64,000 nt of DNA from Saccharibacillus alkalitolerans (lineage in GTDB: Bacteria; Bacillota; Bacilli; Paenibacillales; Paenibacillaceae): NCBI RefSeq assembly GCF_011090185.1, contig NZ_JAAFGS010000008.1, positions 1 to 64,000 of the forward strand, written 5' to 3'. Positions 1 through 7,934 of this stretch are shown here, in pieces (positions within the stretch are counted from its first letter, which is position 1; every line of letters begins with the position of its first letter). The position numbers and the translations under genes are program-made. The notes below the pieces were generated by a model. That model saw nothing but the letters and a program-made list of their open reading frames with translations. It was not told the origin of the DNA and did no database searches.

Positions 1-86
1 CGAGCCGAGCCGAGCCGAGCCGAGCCGAGCCGAGCCGAGCCGAGCCGAGCCGAGCCGAGCCGAGCCGAGCCGAGCCGAGCCGAGCC
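1..86. repeat. CGAGC pentamer tandem array
   Basis: Seventeen perfect head-to-tail copies of the 5-base unit CGAGC run from the left edge, so the array is probably longer than seen. It lies just beyond the terminator of the minus-strand maltose phosphorylase gene. A second, shorter array of the same unit occurs at about 11868-11912. Confidence 0.97.
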
Positions 87-126
87 GCTGCCCGGCGGAG
101 GCCGGATTTGTTTGTTTTCGAAATGA

Positions 127-166
127 AAAACCCTCGTACTCGCCGATCGGCGAATACGAGGGTTTT
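127..166 (-). terminator. Terminator of the maltose phosphorylase gene
   Basis: A 12-base stem (AAAACCCTCGTA at 127-138 with TACGAGGGTTTT at 155-166) encloses a second hairpin, CGCCGATCGGCG. The U-rich arm gives a rho-independent terminator on the minus strand about 40 bases past the stop codon. Confidence 0.85.
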
Positions 167-203
167 GGATGTTTTGCGTGATGCCTGGTAGGCGGCCCTA
201 CAC

Positions 204-2555
204 TTAAGCTTCCACCGCTTCGTCCGGCGCGCCGGCCTGCGGATTCCGCTCGCCGGAGACGCTTTCGCCCGCCGGAAGATCGATTTCGCGGCCGTACAGC
301 GTCAGCGAAGCCGCTTCCGGGCCTTCGTTCTCGACCGTCGTATGCCCTCCCGAGACCGTGACTTTGAGGCGCGCGCCGCGGAAGCCGACCTTGAACGACA
401 GCGACGTCCAGCTGTCCGGGCTGAACGGATTCAGCACGAGTCTTCCGCCGCGGACGCGCAGACCGCCGAAGCCGTGGACGACGGACATCCAGGTGCCGGC
501 CATGCTCGTCGTGTGGCAGCCGTCTTCCGTATCGTTGTTGTAGTTGTCCAGATCGAGGCGCGAAGTGCGCAGGTACATCTCGTACGCTTTGTCGGTGTAG
601 CCGAGCTCGCCCGCGAGGATGGAGTGGACGCACGGCGACAGCGACGATTCGTGCACCGTGATCGGCTCGTAGAAGTCGAAATTGCGGCGCTTCGTCTCCA
701 GATCGTAGCGGTCGCCGAGGAAGAACAGTCCCTGCAGCACGTCGGCCTGCTTGATATAGCAGGAACGCAGAATGCGGTCCCACGACCACTTTTGATTCAG
801 CGGCAGATTCGAGCGATCCAGCTGCGCCACCGGCAGAATCTCCTTGTCCAGGAAGCCGTCCTGCTGCAGGAACAATCCGGTCTCCGGATCTTCCGCCAAC
901 AGCATGCGCGCCGAGATGTCGGCCCATTTGTCCGTTTCCGCCTTTGTCAATCCGATCCGTTCGGCGACGGCTTCCAGCGCCTCCGGATTTTCGGCTTTCA
1001 GAATGTTCGCGGCTTCCAGCGTATACTCCAGCGTCCAGGCGGCCATGCGGTTGGTGTACCAGTTGTTGTTGACGTTGTTCTCGTATTCGTTCGGGCCGGT
1101 GACACCCAGAATCAGATAAGCGCCGCGGCGCTCCGAGTAGGTCACGCGCTCCTCCCAGAACCGGGAAAGCTCCGCCAGCACCTCGAAGCCGTATTCGCCG
1201 AGATAAGCGGTGTCGCCGGTATATTCCACATAGTTGTAAATGGCATAAGCGATCGCGCCGTTGCGGTGGATCTCCTCGAACGTGATCTCCCATTCGTTGT
1301 GGCATTCCTCGCCGTTCATCGTCACCATCGGGTACAGCGCGCCTTTGGAGAAGCCCAGCTTGGCGGCGTTCTCTTTCGCTTTTTCCAGATGCTTGTAGCG
1401 GTAGATCAGCAGGTTGCGCGCGACATGCTGATCGGCGGTGCTGAGATAGAAGGGCAGGCAGTAAGCTTCGGTATCCCAGTACGTGCTGCCGCCGTATTTT
1501 TCGCCCGTAAAGCCTTTGGGTCCGATGTTAAGCCGGTCGTCTTCGCCCGTGTACGTCTGGTGCAGTTGGAAAATGTTGAAGCGGATCGCCTGCTGCGCCT
1601 TGTCGTCGCCTTCGATGGCGATGTCCCCGTCGCGCCATTTTTCCGCCCATGCTTCGCGCTGCGCTTCCAGCAGGGCGTCGAAGCCCCGTTCGCGCGCGTC
1701 TTCCGCCAGATCCCGCGCCGTATCGGCGAGCGCTTCCGGAAGATGGTCGCGGGAAGTGACGTTGGCGGCATATTTGTACAGCGTAATGCTCTGTCCGGCT
1801 TCGGCCCGCAGGGACAGCGTTACGCCCGCGAACTTTTCGCGCTTGTGCGTGTCCGCTTCCACGTGGAACTCTTGATCCTCGTCGCCGGTCGCGGCCAACT
1901 CGTAGACCATATGCGAGGCGACGCGGAAATCGAGCTTTTTCGTGCGCACTTCGACGCTGGCGTAATCCAGCCCCGCGTTCTGCGCGATCGCGTCCCAGAA
2001 TTTCTCTTCGTAATTGGAGTCCTTGTTCACGACGTCCGCATCCAGATAAGGGGTCAGCTTGAGCTCGGCCGGTTCGTCCAGCGGAGTCACGGAATAGCGG
2101 ATCGCGCCGACTTCCTTATACGGGACGCTGACGAAGCGCAGCGACTCGACGCGCACGCGTTTGCCATCCGGGAGCACCGCCGTGAACGAACGGCTCAGCG
2201 TGCCTTCCCGCATGTCCAGCGTGCGAACGAAATCTTCCGTTTTGCACCGGGCAAGGTCAAGCGTTTCGCCGTCGATCTCGACGTCGATGCCGATCCAATT
2301 GACGGAGTTCAGCACCTTGGCAAAATATTCGGGATAGCCGTTTTTCCACCAGCCGACCCGCGTTTTGTCGGGGTAATACACGCCCGCCATGTAGCTGCCC
2401 TGCAGCGAAGGGCCGCCGTATTGCTCCTCGAAATTCGCCCGCTGCCCCATGTAGCCGTTGCCGATGCTGAACACGCTTTCGGAGACTTCGTTGCGTTCGG
2501 GATCGAAGCCTTCTTCGATAATGCGCCATTCGTTGACTTTTAAGTACGGTTTCAT
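204..2555 (-). CDS. malP: Maltose phosphorylase (GH65)
   Basis: Inverting phosphorolysis of maltose to glucose and beta-glucose-1-phosphate in the cytoplasm. The 783-residue length matches the family. The predicted general acid is Glu490 in GPNEYENNV, close to the Glu487 known for the Lactobacillus brevis enzyme, and YWDTEAYCLPFY (359-370) is the conserved substrate-site segment. The N-terminal beta-sandwich motif GNGYMGQRANFEE (32-44) is intact. A GAGGAGAG ribosome site precedes ATG 2555. The gene diverges from malEFG and has a LacI-type operator upstream (2641-2652), so it should be induced by maltose. Maltose is preferred over trehalose or kojibiose because the residues after the catalytic Glu (NNVNNNWYTN) are typical of maltose phosphorylases. 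The exact specificity is inferred. Confidence 0.9.
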   Translation of the reverse strand: MKPYLKVNEWRIIEEGFDPERNEVSESVFSIGNGYMGQRANFEEQYGGPSLQGSYMAGVYYPDKTRVGWWKNGYPEYFAKVLNSVNWIGIDVEIDGETLDLARCKTEDFVRTLDMREGTLSRSFTAVLPDGKRVRVESLRFVSVPYKEVGAIRYSVTPLDEPAELKLTPYLDADVVNKDSNYEEKFWDAIAQNAGLDYASVEVRTKKLDFRVASHMVYELAATGDEDQEFHVEADTHKREKFAGVTLSLRAEAGQSITLYKYAANVTSRDHLPEALADTARDLAEDARERGFDALLEAQREAWAEKWRDGDIAIEGDDKAQQAIRFNIFQLHQTYTGEDDRLNIGPKGFTGEKYGGSTYWDTEAYCLPFYLSTADQHVARNLLIYRYKHLEKAKENAAKLGFSKGALYPMVTMNGEECHNEWEITFEEIHRNGAIAYAIYNYVEYTGDTAYLGEYGFEVLAELSRFWEERVTYSERRGAYLILGVTGPNEYENNVNNNWYTNRMAAWTLEYTLEAANILKAENPEALEAVAERIGLTKAETDKWADISARMLLAEDPETGLFLQQDGFLDKEILPVAQLDRSNLPLNQKWSWDRILRSCYIKQADVLQGLFFLGDRYDLETKRRNFDFYEPITVHESSLSPCVHSILAGELGYTDKAYEMYLRTSRLDLDNYNNDTEDGCHTTSMAGTWMSVVHGFGGLRVRGGRLVLNPFSPDSWTSLSFKVGFRGARLKVTVSGGHTTVENEGPEAASLTLYGREIDLPAGESVSGERNPQAGAPDEAVEA

Positions 2556-2640
2556 CGCTGGATCTCTCCTCGTCGGGTATTGGTCTGCCCGGGGACGGAA
2601 GCGGGGGCGCCGCTGAGAAAGCTGATTTCCGTCCTTTTGT

Positions 2641-2652
2641 GCAAACGTTTGA
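2641..2652. promoter_or_regulatory. LacI/MalR-type operator upstream of malP
   Basis: GCAAACGTTTGA contains the perfect palindrome CAAACGTTTG (2642-2651). The same AAACGTTT core recurs at 4053, 4220, 5643 and 19443, all next to maltodextrin genes. It also fits part of the CcpA cre consensus, so binding by MalR, CcpA or both is possible. Confidence 0.75.
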
Positions 2653-2730
2653 ATTATAAAATAAAGCCTGACCGGAAAACGCGGCTGCCAAGCGAGCAGT
2701 CGACGTTTCCCGGTCTGGCGGACAGCCGGT

Positions 2731-3768
2731 TCATGCTTTGTTGAGCGGAGCGTACAGCGACGATTCGCGCACGATCAGCCGATGGGGAATGATATGCCGG
2801 ACCGGCATCCGCTCTTCCGGAGCCGTCTCGACCGCGCGAATCAACGTCTGCGACGCCGTGTAGCCGAGATGATAACTGCCGATATCGACGCTGCTGATCG
2901 GAGGGCTGGACAGTTCGGCCAGCGCCAGATTGTTGAAGCTGACGATGCTCAGGTCCTGCGGAATGCGGTAGCCCAGCTCGTTCAGCCCGCGGATCACGCC
3001 GAAAGTGACGAAGTCGTCCACGACGAGCATGCCGCTCGGACGTTCCGGCAGGTTCATCAGCAGGGACATGGCCCGGTAGCCGCTGTCCTGAAGAAACTCG
3101 CCTTCGACGATCCAGTCGCTGCGCAGCGGAAGTCCCGCTTCTTCGAGCGCTTTCCGGTAGCCGTGCATCCGGTCGATGGAGACGACCATGTTCGGCGGTC
3201 CGCCGACGAAGCCGATCCGCTCGTGGCCGAGCGAAATCAGATGGCGCGCCGCGTCGTAAGCGGCTTGAACGTTATCCGTATCGACGGACAGAATGTCGGG
3301 ATGACGTTCGCTGCGGCCTACCAGCACGAAGGGGAAGTTCCGCTCTTTGAGAAATTCGACGACCGGGTCGTCTTTGCGGGAATAGAGCAGAACCGCGCCG
3401 TCGACGCGGCGTCCGTTGACGAGGCGGGCGACCGCTTCGACTTCTTCGGCTTCGCTCGCGCCGGAGCTGATCAGCACATCGTAGCCCGAGCGGGCAGCCT
3501 GGGCTACGATGCCCCGGATCAATTCCATAAAAAACAAGTTCAAAAACAGTTCTTCCGCCGGTTTGGGCAGAATCACGCAAATACTCTTTGTCGTTTTGGA
3601 AACGAGACTTTTCGCCATCATGTTCGGATGGTAGCCCAGTTCCTCCATGATCTCCCGCACCTTGCGCGACGTGGCGGCGCTGATGCGCGGATGATTGGAG
3701 AGCACCCGGGACACGGTGGACGGCGAAACGCCGGCTTTTTTGGCGACGTCCTTGATGGTAACGGACAT
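2731..3768 (-). CDS. malR: LacI-family maltose regulator (MalR-like)
   Basis: A 345-residue LacI-family transcription factor. The N-terminal helix-turn-helix reads TIKDVAKKAGVSPSTVSRVL (residues 3-22), and the hinge and periplasmic-binding-protein-like sugar domain fill the rest, a normal family length. The GAGGAGG ribosome site fixes ATG 3768. It lies between maltose phosphorylase and the malEFG operon, and repeated AAACGTTT palindromes in that region are its likely operators. It most probably represses the maltodextrin genes until maltose or a maltodextrin binds. The ligand is inferred from context. Confidence 0.85.
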   Translation of the reverse strand: MSVTIKDVAKKAGVSPSTVSRVLSNHPRISAATSRKVREIMEELGYHPNMMAKSLVSKTTKSICVILPKPAEELFLNLFFMELIRGIVAQAARSGYDVLISSGASEAEEVEAVARLVNGRRVDGAVLLYSRKDDPVVEFLKERNFPFVLVGRSERHPDILSVDTDNVQAAYDAARHLISLGHERIGFVGGPPNMVVSIDRMHGYRKALEEAGLPLRSDWIVEGEFLQDSGYRAMSLLMNLPERPSGMLVVDDFVTFGVIRGLNELGYRIPQDLSIVSFNNLALAELSSPPISSVDIGSYHLGYTASQTLIRAVETAPEERMPVRHIIPHRLIVRESSLYAPLNKA

Positions 3769-4050
3769 AAACGGCCTCCTCTTCGTGACCCTTGCCGCAT
3801 TTTCCGGGGCATAAGGCGTTTCGGTTCGCCTTCATGTTAATTCAAACGGCAGGCCTTTGTAAATGCGCAGTTTCGAAATCACAGCCGGGCGGAGAAGGAG
3901 AGAAATAGAATTGGAAGCGGGAATCCTTGTTTTCACGCAATTGAAGTTTTTTCCAAAGGGGGATATGAGAAAGTTAGCAAACGGAAGAAAAAAGGAGGTT
4001 AATCGAGATTACGCAGAAGAAAGCGACCAAAGCGAAAGAATACGGTTTGT

Positions 4051-4061
4051 GCAAACGTTTT
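4051..4061. promoter_or_regulatory. Operator overlapping the malE -35 region
   Basis: GCAAACGTTTT lies directly on the proposed -35 of the malE promoter (TTAACA, 4060-4065), the position expected for repression by steric exclusion. Confidence 0.7.
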
Positions 4062-4087
4062 AACAAACGGGAAGTTTCGGCTATGAT
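4060..4087 (+). promoter_or_regulatory. Sigma-A-like promoter of malEFG
   Basis: TTAACA (4060-4065), a 16-base spacer and TATGAT (4082-4087). The -35 overlaps one AAACGTTT operator, and a cre-like element follows the -10. The leader to the malE start is about 220 bases. Confidence 0.55.
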
Positions 4088-4096
4088 GTGGGAGGG

Positions 4097-4111
4097 ATAA
4101 AGCGCTTACTT
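4097..4111. promoter_or_regulatory. Candidate cre (CcpA) site downstream of malE promoter
   Basis: ATAAAGCGCTTACTT matches much of the cre consensus around its central CG, with mismatches in the left arm. Its place just after the -10 would suit a CcpA roadblock. This is a weak call from sequence alone. Confidence 0.4.
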
Positions 4112-4218
4112 CAATTTTTAGAGGTGCGGCGAGCGGAAAGAAGAACATAAACGAATGGGATTTGCACGCGGTTCGATATACATAGCTAAAATCGCAGGAA
4201 GAATCGCGCTCTTTTGAA

Positions 4219-4228
4219 CAAACGTTTG
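4219..4228. promoter_or_regulatory. Second operator in the malE leader
   Basis: A perfect CAAACGTTTG palindrome about 90 bases before the malE start and 166 bases from the operator at 4053, a spacing compatible with looping by a tetrameric LacI-family protein. Confidence 0.65.
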
Positions 4229-4315
4229 CGCAATCGCAAGGACGTTCTTCGTTCCGCTCGGGTCGGCAGGCTTGGCGCTTCGGTGCCGAAACAAAACGGA
4301 AAGGTGGCAGCAAAG

Positions 4316-5644
4316 ATGCGGGGTACGAGAAAATGGGGGATTTTGATTGTGGCGTTGATTATGGCGCTGATGGTCACGGCATGCGGAGGAGGAGGCGGCT
4401 CGAGCACCAACGGAGCTTCGACGGACAAAGGTACGGCTTCCACGGATACGGGTACGGCGGCCGATCCGGCGGCGCAGCCGGCAGAGGATGAAGAGCTTGT
4501 GCCGGAAGAAGGCGCGGTCCTGAAAGTCTGGGACAGCGGAGACCAGAAAGCATTCATCGAAGAACAAGCGGCCGCTTTCGAAAAAGAATACGGCGTCAAG
4601 ATCGAATTCAGCGAATTGGGCGCCGACAAGACGATGAGCCAAATGGTAACCGACGGCCCCGCGGGCGTGGGCGCCGACGTCTTTACCGGACTTCATGACC
4701 AGGTGGGTCAAGGCGCTTCGGCCGGCATCCTGATGCCGAACGATTGGTTCGAGGAAGAAACGCGCGCGGACAACAGCGAACTGGCCGTGAACGCGCTGAC
4801 TTACGACGGCATTCTGTACGGGTATCCGAAATCGGTCGAAACGACCGCCGTTTTCTATAATAAAGACCTGCTGCCTGAAGTTCCGGCCGACTGGGACGGC
4901 GTAAGAAAATTCGCGGACACGTTTAACGACGCGGCCGCGAACAAATACGCCATCATGTGGGAAGTGGCCAACGGTTACTATGCTTTCCCGTTCTTCGGCG
5001 GATACGGTTCGTACATTTTCGGACAGGACGGCACCGACCCGACCGACATCGGCCTGAACAACGAACAGGGCATCGAAGCGGCGAAGTTCATTCAGAGCCT
5101 GCACGATATTCTGCCGCTCAAGACATCGGACATCAACGGGGATATCAAGAAGTCCCTGTTCGGCGACAAGAAGCTGGCGATGAACATCAGCGGACCGTGG
5201 GACGTGGCTTCGCTGAAGGAATCGACGCCTAACCTCGGCGTCGCGCTGTATCCGAAGCTGCCGAACGGTAAAGACATGACGCCGTTCTCCGGCGTGAAAT
5301 CGTACTACGTCAGCGCTTATACGAAGTACCCGAACGCGGCCAAGCTGTGGGCGCACTTCGCGTCGTCGGCAGAAAGCCAGCAGAAAAACTTCGAAATGAC
5401 GGGCTCGCTGCCGTCCAATAAATCGGCTGCCGAATCCGACGCGGTGAAAAACGATCCGATTGCGACGGTGTTCCTGCAGCAGTTCGAGAAATCCGTGCCG
5501 ATGCCTTCCATTCCGGCGATCGCGCAGTATTGGTCTCCGATGGAAGCGGCGATTTCCACGATCTGGAACGACGGCAAAGATCCGAAAGCCGCGATGGACA
5601 ACATGGTCAGCCAGATGAAGAGCAACATCACGACGGGACAATAA
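4316..5644 (+). CDS. malE: Maltodextrin ABC transporter, substrate-binding lipoprotein
   Basis: Extracellular solute-binding protein of a MalEFG/MdxEFG-type importer, 442 residues. The start at ATG 4316 is set by AAGGTGG eight bases upstream and by the lipoprotein signal it creates: positive residues 2-6, hydrophobic 9-20, and lipobox VTAC with Cys23 as the lipidated residue. A flexible Gly/Ser/Thr/Asp linker covers residues 24-65, followed by the bilobal binding fold. The permease genes follow at once. Operators lie upstream and another AAACGTTT overlaps the stop codon. Maltodextrin as ligand is inferred from the neighbouring amylase, phosphorylase and MalF/MalG partners. Confidence 0.88.
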   Translation: MRGTRKWGILIVALIMALMVTACGGGGGSSTNGASTDKGTASTDTGTAADPAAQPAEDEELVPEEGAVLKVWDSGDQKAFIEEQAAAFEKEYGVKIEFSELGADKTMSQMVTDGPAGVGADVFTGLHDQVGQGASAGILMPNDWFEEETRADNSELAVNALTYDGILYGYPKSVETTAVFYNKDLLPEVPADWDGVRKFADTFNDAAANKYAIMWEVANGYYAFPFFGGYGSYIFGQDGTDPTDIGLNNEQGIEAAKFIQSLHDILPLKTSDINGDIKKSLFGDKKLAMNISGPWDVASLKESTPNLGVALYPKLPNGKDMTPFSGVKSYYVSAYTKYPNAAKLWAHFASSAESQQKNFEMTGSLPSNKSAAESDAVKNDPIATVFLQQFEKSVPMPSIPAIAQYWSPMEAAISTIWNDGKDPKAAMDNMVSQMKSNITTGQ

Positions 5645-5652
5645 ACGTTTGA
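5642..5652. promoter_or_regulatory. AAACGTTT operator-like site between malE and malF
   Basis: TAAACGTTTGA begins in the malE stop codon. An internal operator at this place could modulate malF expression relative to malE, but no clear promoter is seen with it. Confidence 0.4.
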
Positions 5653-5748
5653 CGCAAACTGCCGGCAGATCCGAAGACCACCGCGCGGCCGCTTTCCGCG
5701 GCTGCCGGTGGTCTGCCGGATTTTGGGCAGGGAAAGGAAGGGACACGG

Positions 5749-7095
5749 ATGGGAAAGGCAAAAACGGCGGCGCTGCACGGGTCTTCCGGCAGGGCCAAGA
5801 CGGCGGCATGGCTGTCGGTGCTCTGCATGGGACTCGGCCAGCTCTATAACCGGCAGTACGTCAAGGCGGCGCTGTTCCTGCTGGCGGAGGCGCTCGGCGT
5901 CTATTTCATCGCCACGACGCTGATACGGAACCTGATGGGATTGATTACGCTCGGCGACACGCCGACGCGGATGGAAAAGGTCGGACGGCTGTATCAGAAC
6001 GTACCGGGCGACCACTCGATTTTTATGATGATTTACGGCCTGGTAGCCTTTCTGTTCCTGGCGCTGTTCCTCGTATTTTACGTGCTGAACGTGCGCGACG
6101 CGTATACGGTGGGCCGTCTGCGCGAGGAAGGGCGCGAGGCGCCGAATTTCCGGGAGACGCTGCGCTACGCTTCGGATAAAGGATTTCCGTACGTGCTGCT
6201 GTCGCTGCCGACGGTCGGGGTGCTCTTTTTCACGGTACTGCCGATTTTGTTCATGATTCTGATCGCCTTCACGAACTACGCGGCGCCCGATCACATCCCG
6301 CCGAAAAACCTGGTGGATTGGGTCGGCTTCGACACGTTCACCAACCTGCTGACGCTCAAAGCCTGGAGCCGGACGTTCTTCGGCGTGCTGACCTGGACGG
6401 TCATCTGGGCGATTCTGGCGACGGTGACGACTTACTTCGGCGGCATCTTCGTCGCGCTGCTGATCGAGCAGCACGGCATCCGCTTCAAAGCGTTCTGGCG
6501 CACCGTCTTCATCATTCCTTACGCCATTCCGCAGTTTATCTCGCTGCTCGTCATGAAGAACCTGCTGAACGACCAGTTCGGTCCGATCAACCAGTATTTG
6601 CGCTGGATGGGGCTGGGCGGTCTGCCGTGGCTGAACGATCCGTTCTGGGCCAAAGTCACCGTGCTCATGGTCAATATGTGGATCGGGATTCCGGTCTCGA
6701 TGATCCTCGTGCTCGGCGTGCTGACTTCGATCCCGCGCGATCTGTACGAAGCGGCCGATATCGACGGCGCATCGTCGTTCCGCAAGTTCCGGGCGATCAC
6801 GCTGCCGTTCGTGCTGTTCCAGACGACGCCGGTGCTGATCATGCAGTTCGCGGGCAACATCAACAACTTCAACGTCATCTACCTGCTGACGGGCGGACAG
6901 CCGGCCAACGGGGAGTATTCTTTCGCGGGCAGCACCGATCTGCTCGTCACGTGGCTGTACAAGCTGACGTTGGACAACCAGCGCTACAACTTCGCGTCCG
7001 CGGTCGGCATTATCATTTTCATCATTATCGCCTCGTTCTCGATCTATAACTACCGCAGAAGCCGGTCGTTCAAAGAGGAGGATATGATTCAATGA
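5749..7095 (+). CDS. malF: Maltodextrin ABC transporter permease MalF
   Basis: A 448-residue inner-membrane permease. It starts at ATG 5749 after AGGAAGGG. The N-terminal region (about 20-65) contains the GLGQLYNRQYVKAA element typical of Gram-positive MdxF proteins. The conserved cytoplasmic EAA loop that contacts the ATPase is at about residue 335 (EAADIDGASSFRKF). It overlaps malG by four bases (ATGA), so the two are translationally coupled. No ATPase is encoded in this locus. As in other Bacillales, a shared MsmX-type ATPase elsewhere probably energises it (inference). Confidence 0.92.
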   Translation: MGKAKTAALHGSSGRAKTAAWLSVLCMGLGQLYNRQYVKAALFLLAEALGVYFIATTLIRNLMGLITLGDTPTRMEKVGRLYQNVPGDHSIFMMIYGLVAFLFLALFLVFYVLNVRDAYTVGRLREEGREAPNFRETLRYASDKGFPYVLLSLPTVGVLFFTVLPILFMILIAFTNYAAPDHIPPKNLVDWVGFDTFTNLLTLKAWSRTFFGVLTWTVIWAILATVTTYFGGIFVALLIEQHGIRFKAFWRTVFIIPYAIPQFISLLVMKNLLNDQFGPINQYLRWMGLGGLPWLNDPFWAKVTVLMVNMWIGIPVSMILVLGVLTSIPRDLYEAADIDGASSFRKFRAITLPFVLFQTTPVLIMQFAGNINNFNVIYLLTGGQPANGEYSFAGSTDLLVTWLYKLTLDNQRYNFASAVGIIIFIIIASFSIYNYRRSRSFKEEDMIQ

Positions 7096-7934
7096 AGAGC
7101 AAACGCAAAGTCAAACTCACGTTCAGCTACATTCTGCTCGCTTTGATCGCCGTCGCTTCCGTGTACCCGGCGATCTGGATCGTCATGTCCTCGTTCAAGG
7201 CCGGCGACTCGCTGTACAGCGAAACGTTTATTCCGAGACAATTGACGTTCCAGCATTATAAAGACCTGTTCAGCGGACATTCCGACAAAGACCTGCCTTA
7301 TCTGCGCTGGTACTGGAACACGCTGAAGATCGCCGTCACCAGCATGGTGCTGGGCACAATCATTCAGGTGCTGACGGCGTACGCCATGTCGCGTTTTCGC
7401 TTCAAAGGCCGGCAGACCGCGATGACGACCGTGCTGATTCTGGGCATGTTCCCGGGCTTCATGAGCATGATCGCCATCTACCTGATGCTGCTCCAGCTCA
7501 ACCTGCTCGATTCGCCGTGGGCGCTCGTGCTCGTGTATACGGCGGGAGCGGCGCTGGGCATGTTCGTGGCCAAAGGCTTCTTCGACACCATTCCGAGAGC
7601 GCTGGAAGAATCGGCGCTGCTCGACGGGGCGGGACACTGGAAAATTTTCACCGCCATCATCCTGCCGCTGTCGCGTCCGATCATCACGTACATCGGCCTG
7701 ACGACGTTTACCGGCGCCTGGGTAGACTTCATCTTCGCCCGACTGATCCTGCGTTCGCGCGAGAACTGGACGCTGGCCGTCGGCTTGTACGAGATGGTCA
7801 ACACGTATTCGAGTACCGAGTTCACCCTGTTCGCGGCCGGCTCCGTGCTGGTGGCGATTCCGATCACGATTCTGTACATGTTCCTGCAGCGTTTCCTCGT
7901 TCAAGGATTGACGGCGGGAGCGACGAAGGGATGA
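7092..7934 (+). CDS. malG: Maltodextrin ABC transporter permease MalG
   Basis: A 280-residue permease with about six membrane segments and the EAA loop EESALLDGAGHWKIF near residues 171-185. The ATG overlaps the malF stop (ATGA), and its own stop overlaps the next gene in the same way, so malF, malG and the amylase form one translationally coupled unit. It pairs with MalF to form the translocation pore. Confidence 0.92.
   Translation: MKSKRKVKLTFSYILLALIAVASVYPAIWIVMSSFKAGDSLYSETFIPRQLTFQHYKDLFSGHSDKDLPYLRWYWNTLKIAVTSMVLGTIIQVLTAYAMSRFRFKGRQTAMTTVLILGMFPGFMSMIAIYLMLLQLNLLDSPWALVLVYTAGAALGMFVAKGFFDTIPRALEESALLDGAGHWKIFTAIILPLSRPIITYIGLTTFTGAWVDFIFARLILRSRENWTLAVGLYEMVNTYSSTEFTLFAAGSVLVAIPITILYMFLQRFLVQGLTAGATKG

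Noticed and set aside
1-86. CGAGC array as CRISPR or origin iterons
   Set aside because: Units of five bases with no spacers, and no replication gene is present.
342-2543. 733-codon open frame antisense to maltose phosphorylase
   Set aside because: It is the complement of a high-GC gene with strong codon bias, lacks a ribosome site and encodes an Arg/Val/Ala/Phe-rich non-domain sequence.
3863-4063. 66-codon open frame in the malR-malE gap
   Set aside because: No ribosome site, and it overlaps the malE operator and -35, which explain the sequence better.
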